Assembly (NCBI GenBank): GCA_905373085.1
Contig: CAJPRR010000029.1
Location: forward strand, 1-17,813
Direction: 5' to 3'
Length of the DNA stretch: 17,813 nucleotides
Source of the DNA: an uncultured Selenomonas sp.
GTDB taxonomy: Bacteria; Bacillota; Negativicutes; Selenomonadales; Selenomonadaceae
A program made the translations under genes and the position numbers. Shown here in pieces: positions 1 through 6,640 of the stretch; the stretch's first letter is position 1, and the number at the start of each line of letters is the position of its first letter. The notes below the pieces were generated by a model that was given only the letters and a program-made list of their open reading frames with translations, did no database searches and was not told the DNA's origin.

Positions 1-699
1 CACGCCGTCCTTGATGTGCTCGGCCGTCCGGTAAACGCGATCGCCGATGTGCGGGATGCGCTTGAGGAAATTCTTGATGTCCTGCTTTGCACGATGATAG
101 CCCGGTGCGACGCGAAAGCGCGACAGATACTCTGACATCGCGCCGACATTCGGTGCGATGGACATGCCGTTGTCGTTCAAGATGACGATGATGTCCTTGC
201 CCAGCGTCCCCGCGTTGTTCAGCCCCTCGAACGCCTCACCGCCCGTCAGCGCACCGTCGCCGATGACGGCGGCGACGCGGTAATGCTCGCCCGCGATGTC
301 GCGCGCCGCCGCCATGCCGAGGGCTGCCGAAATCGACGTGCTCGAATGACCCGTGCCGAAGGCGTCGTAGACGGACTCCTCACGCTTGGGGAAGCCCGTG
401 ATGCCGCCCTTCTGGCGAAGGCCGGCGAACGCCTCGCGCCTGCCCGTCAGAATCTTGTGCGCATACGACTGATGACCGACGTCCCAGACGATCTTGTCCT
501 CCGGACAGTCGAATGCCCTGTGCAGAGCGAGCGTAAGCTCCACCGTGCCGAGGCTCGGGGCGAGATGACCGCCCGTCCGGGAAACCGTGTCGATGATATA
601 GCGGCGCAGTTCTCTCGCCAGCTGCGAAAGCTCGTCGAGCGTGCAGCTTTTCAGCGCGTGCGGTTCGTTTATGCGTTCCAACAGTTCTCCCATATCCAT
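1..699 (-). CDS. dxs: 1-deoxy-D-xylulose-5-phosphate synthase, N-terminal part (runs off left edge)
   Basis: Dxs condenses pyruvate and glyceraldehyde-3-phosphate, using thiamine diphosphate (TPP), in the first step of the MEP isoprenoid pathway in the cytoplasm. The window shows the first 233 codons of about 630, read from 699 down to base 1 with no stop. Visible family motifs are GGHLAPSLG near the N terminus, WDVGHQSYAHKIL (TPP-contacting histidines), FGTGHSSTS, and the TPP/Mg motif GDGALTGGEAFEGLNNAG followed by LNDNGMSIAPNVG. The start is ATG at 699 (MDMGELLERI) or the in-frame ATG at 693; a GAGG stretch lies upstream of both. The gene begins 5 bases after the ispA stop, so the two isoprenoid genes are surely co-transcribed. 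The C-terminal two thirds are outside the window. Identity is certain; only the exact start is in doubt. Confidence 0.96.
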   Translation of the reverse strand, partial: MDMGELLERINEPHALKSCTLDELSQLARELRRYIIDTVSRTGGHLAPSLGTVELTLALHRAFDCPEDKIVWDVGHQSYAHKILTGRREAFAGLRQKGGITGFPKREESVYDAFGTGHSSTSISAALGMAAARDIAGEHYRVAAVIGDGALTGGEAFEGLNNAGTLGKDIIVILNDNGMSIAPNVGAMSEYLSRFRVAPGYHRAKQDIKNFLKRIPHIGDRVYRTAEHIKDGV

Positions 700-704
700 G
701 CGCC

Positions 705-1586
705 TCACTTTTCCCGTCCGAGCAGAAACAGCGCCAAATCCCGCAGGAAGGCGGCGCGTTCGCCGAAGACGGCGAGCGCCTCCACAGCTTCCGACACAGC
801 CGCCTCAGCCAGCTTCTTCGCTTCTTCCAAGGAGGTCAGCGTCACATATGTCGCCTTCTCGTTGCGCACGTCGCTGCCCACGGGCTTGCCGATCGCCGCC
901 TCGTCTCCCGTGACGTCGAGGATGTCGTCCGTGATCTGGAAGGCCAGTCCAAAACGCTCGGCGTAAAGCGTCAGCGCGGCAAGTTCCTCCTCCTTCGCTC
1001 CTGCCAGAATCGCGCCCGAGCGTATGGCGGCGCAAAAGAGGGCGCCCGTCTTGCCCATGTGGATCTTCCGAAGAGCCGCCAGATCGAGGCGCCTGCCCTC
1101 GCCCTCAAGGTCGAGCGCCTGTCCGCCGACCATGCCGTAGGGTCCCGCCGCGCGACTCATCTCGGAGATGACGGCGACGAGGGTTTCAGGGGCAGTGCTC
1201 TCCTGGCGCAGCATGACCTCGAAGGCGAGCGTCAACAGAGCGTCGCCCGCGAGCACCGCGATTCCATCGCCGAAGACCCTGTGATTCGTGGGCTTGCCGC
1301 GTCGATAGTCGTCGTTGTCCATCGCGGGCAGATCGTCGTGAATCAAGGAATACGTATGAATCATCTCGATGGCGCATCCCGTCGTCAAGAAGGCCGCGCC
1401 ATCCTTGCCGACGGCGTCGGCCGCCGCCATCAGGAGCACGGGGCGCAGGCGTTTGCCGCCCGCCATGAGGCTGTATTCCATCGACCTTTCCAATGTCGCG
1501 TCATAGGCGGGCGCTTTCTTCAGCTCACGGAGAAGCGCCTCTTCCACCAAGTCGGCACGCTTTTTCCATTCCGCCTTAAAATTCAC
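705..1586 (-). CDS. ispA: Polyprenyl (farnesyl) diphosphate synthase
   Basis: This enzyme adds isopentenyl diphosphate to allylic diphosphates to make farnesyl diphosphate, using the C5 units that Dxs initiates. The protein is 293 aa, the usual size. It has GGKRLRP (about residues 43-49), the first aspartate-rich motif DDLPAMD at 84-90 preceded by YSLIH as in E. coli IspA, the MGKT segment near 177-180, and the second aspartate-rich motif DDILD at 220-224. The DDx4D spacing fits a bacterial type II farnesyl diphosphate synthase. I chose GTG at 1586 because GAGGGGG lies 6 bases upstream. An ATG two codons earlier (1592) abuts that sequence and leaves no spacing. The start overlaps the 3' end of xseB by 11 bases, suggesting translational coupling. 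Product length (C15 rather than C20) is inferred from the motif. Confidence 0.93.
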   Translation of the reverse strand: MNFKAEWKKRADLVEEALLRELKKAPAYDATLERSMEYSLMAGGKRLRPVLLMAAADAVGKDGAAFLTTGCAIEMIHTYSLIHDDLPAMDNDDYRRGKPTNHRVFGDGIAVLAGDALLTLAFEVMLRQESTAPETLVAVISEMSRAAGPYGMVGGQALDLEGEGRRLDLAALRKIHMGKTGALFCAAIRSGAILAGAKEEELAALTLYAERFGLAFQITDDILDVTGDEAAIGKPVGSDVRNEKATYVTLTSLEEAKKLAEAAVSEAVEALAVFGERAAFLRDLALFLLGREK

Positions 1587-1830
1587 GTGCATCCCCCTCA
1601 ATCTCCAAGCGAAGCTCCTCGACCGCGCCGCCCTTTTCCTTGAGCACGACGTCCATCGCCTTTTCCGCACGATCGAGCGAAGTCATGCAGAGCTTCGCAA
1701 GCTCCATGCCCTTCGCATAATTGTCCATGAGCTGTTCCAAGCTCAAATCGCCGCTTTCCATCGCCTGCACGAGTTCTTCCAGCTCCGCGAGCGCTTGCTC
1801 AAAGGACGGCATCTTCTTTCTCGGCATCAT
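1576..1830 (-). CDS. xseB: Exodeoxyribonuclease VII small subunit
   Basis: XseB is the small helical subunit of exonuclease VII, which degrades single-stranded DNA into oligonucleotides. Several copies bind the long C-terminal helix of XseA. The protein is 84 aa, as expected. It has the family pattern SFEQALAELEELVQAMESGD followed by LSLEQLMDNYAKGMEL, a coiled hairpin of two helices. AAGGAGG lies just upstream of two tandem ATG codons (1830 and 1827). The second has the better spacing, so either Met may initiate. The first ATG overlaps the xseA stop as ATGA, so the subunits are translationally coupled. Its 3' end overlaps the ispA start by 11 bases. Confidence 0.95.
   Translation of the reverse strand: MMPRKKMPSFEQALAELEELVQAMESGDLSLEQLMDNYAKGMELAKLCMTSLDRAEKAMDVVLKEKGGAVEELRLEIEGDAREF
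1593..1599 (-). promoter_or_regulatory. Shine-Dalgarno site deciding the GTG start of ispA
   Basis: On the minus strand GAGGGGG is followed by 6 bases and then GTG at 1586. The in-frame ATG at 1592 directly abuts the purine run, so it is the poorer start. The site lies inside the end of xseB. Confidence 0.6.
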
Positions 1831-3029
1831 AAACCTCCTTCTCGCAAATCACCGACAGCGGCGTCGAAGCTGCCGTCGGCAAGGCGCACGAGGACTTCAT
1901 CTCCGGCGGCAAGCTCCTTTATACTGCGCACGGCCGCACCATTTTTCTCCACAACGCTGTAGCCGCGCCGTATGACGTGCAGCGGATTGAGCATTTCGAG
2001 CTTCTCCGCTGCAACCTGAAAGGCGTACTGCTTTTCCAGCAGGGCGCGGCGCATCCCGCGGTCGAGCGCTTCCGCTGCCATGTCGAGCCTTTGGCGGCGC
2101 TCGGCGAGGAGCGCCTGCGGCGGATGCCTCAAAAAGAAGCCGCCCAAGCGCTCCACACGCTCACGCTCATAATAGAGGCGGCTCTTCATCACCTTTTGGA
2201 GGCGCATCTCACATTCGGCAATGCGGCGGACGAGCGCCGCCGTCTCGGGCACGGCGAGTTCCGCCGCCTGCGACGGCGTCGCCGCACGCACGTCGCTCGC
2301 ATAGTCGGCAAGCGTCGTATCCGTCTCATGACCGACGGCAGAAATGACGGGAATCGCCGAGTCATAGATCGAGCGCACGACAGGCTCCTCGTTGAAAGCC
2401 CAGAGGTCTTCCGCCGAGCCGCCGCCCCTGCCGACGATCAAAAGGTCGACGGGGTACTTCTCGTTGAAGAAGCGAATGGCGGCAGCGATCTCGGCCGCCG
2501 CTCCCTCGCCCTGCACGAGCGTCGGATAAAGAACCAAGCGAACATTCGCATCGCGCCGTTTGGAAACGCGGTAAATATCGCGCAGCACTGCGCCCGAAAG
2601 GGACGTCACGATGCCGATCGTGCGAGGAAACGGCGGCAAAGGCTTCTTGTGCTCCGCGCTGAAAAGCCCCTCGGCGGCAAGGCGAGCCTTCAGCTGCTCG
2701 AAGGCGATGCTCAGTTCCCCCGCCCCCACGGGCACAAGGCGCTCGACATAGAGCTGATAAGCGCCGTCGCGCTCATAGACGGAAACTTCGCCCGTGGCGA
2801 CGACCTTCATGCCGTTTTCCGGCTGAAAGCACAGAAGCCGCGCACGGCTCTTGAACATCACGCCCTTCAGGGACGCCGCCTCATCCTTCAGCGTGAAATA
2901 GCAATGTCCCGAAGCGTACATCTTGTAATTGGACAGCTCGCCCTCAACGGAAACATTGCGCAGCATGCCTTCCGCCCGGAACATGCTCTTGATGTACTGC
3001 GTGAGCGCGGATACGCTGTGAACCGCCAA
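1827..3029 (-). CDS. xseA: Exodeoxyribonuclease VII large subunit
   Basis: XseA is the catalytic subunit of exonuclease VII, acting on single-stranded DNA in repair. The 400-residue protein has an N-terminal OB-fold (VSVEGELSNYKMYASGHCYF, about 27-45). The catalytic domain has FPRTIGIVTS near 134-143, IVGRGGGSAEDLW near 198-210 and VGHETDTTLADYASDVRAATPS near 232-253. A long helical C-terminal region follows and should bind XseB. The start is TTG at 3029, giving MAVHSVSALTQYIK, which matches where family members begin. AAGGAGG sits 7 bases upstream. An upstream in-frame ATG (3056) has no Shine-Dalgarno sequence and would add a glycine-rich tail; frames extending further cross nusB. It lies 67 bases after nusB, across a hairpin. 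In Bacillus folD sits in this gap; it is absent here. Confidence 0.95.
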   Translation of the reverse strand: MAVHSVSALTQYIKSMFRAEGMLRNVSVEGELSNYKMYASGHCYFTLKDEAASLKGVMFKSRARLLCFQPENGMKVVATGEVSVYERDGAYQLYVERLVPVGAGELSIAFEQLKARLAAEGLFSAEHKKPLPPFPRTIGIVTSLSGAVLRDIYRVSKRRDANVRLVLYPTLVQGEGAAAEIAAAIRFFNEKYPVDLLIVGRGGGSAEDLWAFNEEPVVRSIYDSAIPVISAVGHETDTTLADYASDVRAATPSQAAELAVPETAALVRRIAECEMRLQKVMKSRLYYERERVERLGGFFLRHPPQALLAERRQRLDMAAEALDRGMRRALLEKQYAFQVAAEKLEMLNPLHVIRRGYSVVEKNGAAVRSIKELAAGDEVLVRLADGSFDAAVGDLREGGL

Positions 3030-3036
3030 GCCGCCG

Positions 3037-3043
3037 CCTCCTT
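3037..3043 (-). promoter_or_regulatory. Shine-Dalgarno site deciding the TTG start of xseA
   Basis: AAGGAGG on the minus strand, 7 bases before TTG at 3029. It lies inside the coding region that the upstream ATG (3056) would open, and that ATG has no ribosome-binding sequence. This favours the TTG start. Confidence 0.75.
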
Positions 3044-3064
3044 CCGAAGCCTTCATAAGGAAAT

Positions 3065-3091
3065 GGGCTGTCGCGCAAAAGGCAACAGCCC
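3065..3091 (-). promoter_or_regulatory. Hairpin in the nusB-xseA spacer
   Basis: The minus-strand transcript folds as GGGCUGUUGC, a 7-base loop, and GCGACAGCCC, a 10-bp stem. One pair is a U-G wobble that would be a C-A mismatch on the opposite strand, so the fold suits the mRNA direction. The stem is followed by AUUUCCUUAUG, not a U-tract, so it does not look like an efficient terminator. It starts 5 bases after the nusB stop and ends 35 bases before the xseA TTG. A partial attenuator, a 3' mRNA stabiliser for nusB or a processing site are all possible. Confidence 0.55.
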
Positions 3092-3096
3092 GAAGA

Positions 3097-3519
3097 TCAT
3101 CTTGCCAGTCCGCCCAAGATTCCGTTGACGTAGCGGCCCGAATCATCCGTACCAAACTTCTTCGCCAGCTCGACCGCCTCATTGATGGCGACGCCGACAT
3201 CCACCTTTTCCGCGCCATACTTCATTTCGTAGAGCGCGATGCGGACAATGTTGCGGTCTACGCCCGTCATGCGCTCAAGCTTCCAATCGTGCGCGTATGC
3301 GGCGATCGCCTCGTCGATGGCGACGAGATTCTCGCGTGTGCCGCGCACGAGGGACGCCGCATAGCTGTAGTCCCTCTTCGTCTCAACGGGCATCTCCTCG
3401 ACCGCCGCGTCAAGCGCCCACGTCTGGCACGCCCCTTCGGAAGCTGCCTCCGGCGGCGGATTGAGCTCCAGTTGGAACAATGCCTGAAGCGCAGCCTCGC
3501 GCGCCTGTCTACGACTCAT
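3097..3519 (-). CDS. nusB: Transcription antitermination protein NusB
   Basis: NusB, with NusE (ribosomal protein S10), binds boxA RNA and supports antitermination on rRNA operons. The 140-residue protein has the typical all-helical NusB profile. It begins SRRQAREAALQALFQLEL and carries DWKLERMTGVDRNIVRIALYE in the middle of the fold. A VDVGVAINEAVELAKKFG segment comes next, and it ends SGRYVNGILGGLAR, all well-known family blocks. An insertion of about 15 residues after the first helix (rich in Pro, Glu and Ala) is lineage-variable. The start ATG at 3519 follows a purine-rich GAAAGAGG, with rather long spacing. The gene lies 69 bases downstream of the DUF2273 gene, in the same order as asp23-nusB in Bacillus. 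Confidence 0.96.
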   Translation of the reverse strand: MSRRQAREAALQALFQLELNPPPEAASEGACQTWALDAAVEEMPVETKRDYSYAASLVRGTRENLVAIDEAIAAYAHDWKLERMTGVDRNIVRIALYEMKYGAEKVDVGVAINEAVELAKKFGTDDSGRYVNGILGGLAR

Positions 3520-3588
3520 AAAACAAAACCTCTTTCTTTCCTGTCGTCCAACCTCCGAAGCCGAACGCCGTTTCCCTGCCCGGCGGCG

Positions 3589-3873
3589 TCACTTGAAGCG
3601 ACGCTGCCGATTGCGCCACCGATAAGGAAATGTTTCATCGAAAAAATCCTCCACATCGCGCAGACGGATGCCGTGATCGATGCGGATGCCGACGAGCAGT
3701 CCGACGAAGCAGCAGAAGAGCACGAAGAGCGTCTGCCAGAAGCCGAAGAGAAGGACGGCGAGGCCGAGAAGCGCACCGACAAGCATACCGCCGATCTTGC
3801 CGCGATGCGGCAGGAGCGCGGGCGCGTGCGCTTCAAAAAAAGCCTTGAACGGGCATGTCTTTTCCTCACCCAT
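3589..3873 (-). CDS. DUF2273 small membrane protein of the Asp23-AmaP cluster
   Basis: A 94-residue protein with two adjacent hydrophobic segments, about residues 27-44 and 47-63, separated by a short FGFWQ turn. A short, partly basic tail follows, containing RIDHGIRLRDVEDFF. This size, the double-membrane hairpin and the position right after amaP match the DUF2273 family, which accompanies Asp23 and AmaP in many Firmicutes. Its biochemical role is unknown; association with the membrane-anchored Asp23 complex is inferred from context. The start ATG at 3873 has GGAGG 8 bases upstream. It begins 15 bases after the amaP stop, so it belongs to the same transcript. The Cys-Cys pair in the second segment is notable but unexplained. 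Confidence 0.85.
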   Translation of the reverse strand: MGEEKTCPFKAFFEAHAPALLPHRGKIGGMLVGALLGLAVLLFGFWQTLFVLFCCFVGLLVGIRIDHGIRLRDVEDFFDETFPYRWRNRQRRFK

Positions 3874-3888
3874 CTGTCTTTCCTCCCG

Positions 3889-4467
3889 TCAAACGACGCG
3901 TTTCTTATTCGTCAGCGATGCATTGGAAATATCCTCTACGACGATTTCCAACGAGAAATCATCGACGCCTACCGTATCCTTCATGCAGCGGCGCATCTCC
4001 GTGCGAATATCGTCGGAAACGGCGGCGGCATTCGCCTCCTTGCCCATGACGATCGCGAGGCGGAGGAAGAGCTGCGGCTCGCCCTTCGCGGGCTTTTTAG
4101 CGACGGAGACCTTCGCTTGGAGACTTCTGACGCCCGTAACGGCCTGCACCGTCTGCTCCACGAGATTGCGAACGGCGCTAAGCGAGACGCCGACATCGCC
4201 CGCCTTGCCATGAAGTACGAGGAGTTCGCCGCCCTTACGCTCGCCCGAGCTGCCCGAGAAGCTGCAGCCGATCAGATGTATGCTCAGAAGGAACGCGAGA
4301 ACGCCGCCCGCGACCACCTGCCACTGCTGCGCTCCCATCAGGTAGCGGTACTCGTTGAGCAGAATCGGCTCGGGCACGATCTGCAGGGCAAGCGCCGCGA
4401 CGCCCAGCGAAAGGCAGGCGACGGCGAGCGCGTAAATGAGCAAAAGAAAGCGGTTGATGATCCCCAT
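3889..4467 (-). CDS. amaP: Alkaline shock response membrane anchor protein AmaP
   Basis: AmaP anchors Asp23 to the cytoplasmic membrane in Staphylococcus aureus. This 192-residue protein has two transmembrane segments, about 6-29 and 50-69. The intervening stretch contains PEPILLNEYRYLMG. The C-terminal domain (from about 80) has the alternating pattern of Asp23-like domains, for example VSLSAVRNLVEQTVQAVTGV and LFLRLAIVMG. AGGAG lies 5 bases upstream of ATG at 4467. It follows asp23 by 17 bases and precedes DUF2273 by 15 bases, the conserved three-gene arrangement. The family call rests on topology, the C-terminal domain and context; sequence conservation in AmaP is low, so the name is less certain than for its neighbours. 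Confidence 0.85.
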   Translation of the reverse strand: MGIINRFLLLIYALAVACLSLGVAALALQIVPEPILLNEYRYLMGAQQWQVVAGGVLAFLLSIHLIGCSFSGSSGERKGGELLVLHGKAGDVGVSLSAVRNLVEQTVQAVTGVRSLQAKVSVAKKPAKGEPQLFLRLAIVMGKEANAAAVSDDIRTEMRRCMKDTVGVDDFSLEIVVEDISNASLTNKKRVV

Positions 4468-4484
4468 AAGCTCTCCTCTCTTCC

Positions 4485-4880
4485 TCAGTGGACGCGGGCG
4501 TCCTCTTCCTCCGTCTCCTCGTCAAAGCTCACGCCCTGCACATGGACGTTGACCTCGACGACGGTCAGTCCCGTCATGTTTTCGATCGCCTTCTTGACGT
4601 TTTCCTGCACGGCGATGGCGACATCGGGAACGCGTGCGCCGTACTTCACGATCATGTAGAGATCGACCGCCGTCTCCTTCTCGCCGACCTCGACCTTCAC
4701 ACCCTTCGTGAAGCTCTTCTTGCCAAGCATTTCGGCGATGCCGCCGGCGATGCCGCCGCTCATGCCTGCGACGCCGTCGATCTCCGTCGCGGCGAGTCCC
4801 GCGATGATGCCCACGACCTCGTCGGCGATGCGGATCGAACCGATCGCGCCCTTCTTGCTCATGATAGCTTCCTCTGCCAT
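4485..4880 (-). CDS. Asp23/Gls24 family envelope stress response protein
   Basis: The 131-residue protein is an Asp23/Gls24 (DUF322) domain, like B. subtilis YqhY. Visible features are GSIRIADEVVGIIAGLAATEIDGVAGMSGG near the N terminus (the conserved I-A-x-IA-x-EV-x-GV pattern), a Gly-rich loop, KGVKVEVGEKETAVDLYMIVKYG, and VAIAVQENVKKAIENMTGL before VVEVNVHVQGV. It ends in a strongly acidic tail (DEETEEEDARVH). These proteins form a complex at the membrane through AmaP, and loss provokes cell-envelope stress in staphylococci. ATG at 4880 was chosen because AAGGAGGGAC lies just upstream and because longer frames run into efp. It is the first gene after the hairpin-bearing spacer behind efp and is followed by amaP and DUF2273. 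Confidence 0.93.
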   Translation of the reverse strand: MAEEAIMSKKGAIGSIRIADEVVGIIAGLAATEIDGVAGMSGGIAGGIAEMLGKKSFTKGVKVEVGEKETAVDLYMIVKYGARVPDVAIAVQENVKKAIENMTGLTVVEVNVHVQGVSFDEETEEEDARVH

Positions 4881-4903
4881 GGAAAGTCCCTCCTTCAAAA
4901 CAA

Positions 4904-4972
4904 TGCCTGCCGCCCTCCCGGGAGGCAGATGCAGAAAACACATTGCACGCCGCCTCATCGGCGGCAGATGCA
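4904..4972 (-). repeat. Two hairpins and a direct repeat in the efp-asp23 spacer
   Basis: The spacer (4881-4980) holds a perfect 12-base palindrome, CCTCCCGGGAGG, at 4914-4925. A second hairpin has a GCCGCC/GGCGGC stem at 4949-4954 and 4960-4965 with a 5-base loop; TGCA arms at 4944-4947 and 4969-4972 can extend it. The decamer GGCAGATGCA occurs twice, at 4924-4933 and 4963-4972, each beside one hairpin and followed by an A-rich run. On the minus strand the second hairpin (first transcribed, right after the efp stop) is followed by GTGCAATGTGTTTT, a poor U-tract. It could act as a weak terminator or attenuator between efp and asp23, or as a small repeated element. Confidence 0.6.
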
Positions 4973-4980
4973 AAAGAAAA

Positions 4981-5538
4981 TCAGGCTCGCTCGATGTAGT
5001 TTCCCGTGCGCGTGTCGATGCGCAGGACGTCGCCCTCGTTGACAAAGAGCGGCACGCGCACGACGTAGCCCGTCTCAACCGTCGCCATCTTCGTCGCGCC
5101 CGTCGCCGTATTGCCCTTGACGCTCGGCTCGCACTCCGTGACCTTGAGGTTGACGGAAGTCGGCAGCGTGATGCCGATGATGCGATCCTTGAAGGTCTGC
5201 AAATTGACTTCCATGTTCTCCTGCAGGTAGTTCAGCGCATCGCCGAGCTGCTCCTTGCTCAGCTCCGTCTGCTCGTAGTTCTCCGTATCCATGAACGTAT
5301 ACATGCCGTCGGCCTCATAGAGGAACTGCATCTTACGCGTATCGAGACGCGCCGCAGGCATCTTTTCGTTCGGGTTGAACGTGCGCTCGACGACGGCGCC
5401 CGTCTCGACGTTCTTGATCTTCGTGCGCACGAACGCTGCACCCTTTCCCGGCTTCACATGCTGAAACTCGACGACCTGCCAAACGCCGCCGTCAATCTCG
5501 ATCGTGAGACCTGTACGAAAATCTGTGCTTGAAATCAT
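4981..5538 (-). CDS. efp: Elongation factor P
   Basis: EF-P binds ribosomes stalled on polyproline stretches and promotes peptide-bond formation. The 185-residue protein has the three beta-barrel domain layout. It begins MISSTDFRTGLTIEIDGG, has the loop HVKPGKGAAFVR with Lys32 at the modified tip, and ends with NYIERA. A lysine (not arginine) at the tip points to the lysyl or 5-aminopentanol type of modification rather than rhamnosylation. Which modification occurs cannot be read here: no epmA, epmB or ymfI homologue is in the window. GGAGGG lies 6 bases upstream of ATG at 5538. The gene starts 13 bases after the M24 peptidase stop and shares its transcript, as in Bacillus (yqhT-efp). Confidence 0.97.
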   Translation of the reverse strand: MISSTDFRTGLTIEIDGGVWQVVEFQHVKPGKGAAFVRTKIKNVETGAVVERTFNPNEKMPAARLDTRKMQFLYEADGMYTFMDTENYEQTELSKEQLGDALNYLQENMEVNLQTFKDRIIGITLPTSVNLKVTECEPSVKGNTATGATKMATVETGYVVRVPLFVNEGDVLRIDTRTGNYIERA

Positions 5539-5551
5539 TTGTAGCCCTCCA

Positions 5552-6640
5552 TTACCTATCCTGCGTTATTTCAATCAGGTGCTTTGCCGCCTTCGTCAGC
5601 GGCACGCCGCCCCGCTCCTCCAGGAGCACCGTATCCTCGATGCGCAGTCCGCCCCAGCCCGGCAGATAGACGCCCGGCTCGACCGTGACGACCGTGCCTT
5701 TCGCAAGATGCTCCGCCTTGCTCTTCGGCGACAGGCGAGGCTCCTCGTGAATCTCCAGGCCGACGCTGTGACCGAGTCCGTGACCGAAGTTCTCGCCATA
5801 GCCCTCCTGCGTGAGGAAATCGCGCACGATTCGGTCAGCCTCCTTGCCCGAGATGCCGACATAGAGGCTCTTCACGCCGAGGATCTGCGCCTCAAGCACC
5901 GTATGGTAAAGTTCCCTGTGCTTTTCGGACGCTTCGCCGAGAACAACGGTGCGCGTGATATCGGAATGATACCCTTGGTAAACAGCACCATAGTCCATTG
6001 TAACAAATTCGCCCGCAACAAGCAACTTTTCTGATGCAGTTCCATGAGGCAGGCTGCCGCGCACGCCCGATGCCACGATCGTCGTGAAGGCGGGACGTTC
6101 CGATCCATGCTCGCGCATGAATGCCTCCAGATGCGCGGCAACCGCACGCTCCGAGATGCCGGGACGCAGGAACTGCAGCACATCGTCGAACGCGCGGTCG
6201 CTGATCTCCACGGCTTTTTTCAGGCAGGCGATCTCCTCGGCGTCCTTGACCTCGCGCAGCGGCTCAAGTGCGAGGCTGAGGAAATCCTCCTCCGGCCAGG
6301 AGGGCAAGAGCTTCCGAAACGCTTGGAACGTATCAAAGGAGACGTCTCTTCCCTCGAAGCCCAGCGAGCGGCAGCCAAGCTCCTGCACCACCTTCGCCGC
6401 CTGCTGCCAAAGCCCCGCCTTCTGCTCGACGACCTCGAAAGCGGTTTCTGCCTTCGCCTGCTCCATATAGCGAAAATCCGTGAGCAGCATTTCGCGCTCC
6501 TCCGTGATGAGGAGAAGCGAATCGTCTCCCGTAAAGCCGCTGAAGTAGCGCAGGTTCACGACCTTGCTCACGAGCATCGCCTCGACGCCCTTCTCCTTCA
6601 TGAGAGTGCGCAGACGCTCTACGCGCTTTTCCGTGCTCAT
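5552..6640 (-). CDS. M24 family Xaa-Pro aminopeptidase (YqhT-like)
   Basis: This metallopeptidase removes N-terminal residues preceding proline, a cytoplasmic step in peptide turnover. The 362-residue protein has a creatinase-like N-terminal domain (1-130) and a pita-bread catalytic domain. All five dinuclear metal ligands of the M24 family are visible: Asp216 (in TMDYGA), Asp227 (in HSDITRT), His291 (in GHGLGHSVGLEIHEEP), Glu321 (in VTVEPGVYLPG) and Glu335 (in LRIEDTV). The length matches short family members such as Bacillus YqhT rather than E. coli PepP. ATG at 6640 overlaps the aroQ stop as ATGA. efp follows 13 bases later, so one transcript carries aroQ, this gene and efp. The proline theme shared with EF-P is suggestive but not proof of a functional link. 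Confidence 0.93.
   Translation of the reverse strand: MSTEKRVERLRTLMKEKGVEAMLVSKVVNLRYFSGFTGDDSLLLITEEREMLLTDFRYMEQAKAETAFEVVEQKAGLWQQAAKVVQELGCRSLGFEGRDVSFDTFQAFRKLLPSWPEEDFLSLALEPLREVKDAEEIACLKKAVEISDRAFDDVLQFLRPGISERAVAAHLEAFMREHGSERPAFTTIVASGVRGSLPHGTASEKLLVAGEFVTMDYGAVYQGYHSDITRTVVLGEASEKHRELYHTVLEAQILGVKSLYVGISGKEADRIVRDFLTQEGYGENFGHGLGHSVGLEIHEEPRLSPKSKAEHLAKGTVVTVEPGVYLPGWGGLRIEDTVLLEERGGVPLTKAAKHLIEITQDR

Noticed and set aside
1977..3128. Plus-strand open frame opposite xseA
   Set aside because: Low-complexity shadow of a gene with clear exonuclease VII motifs; no credible start signal or family resemblance.
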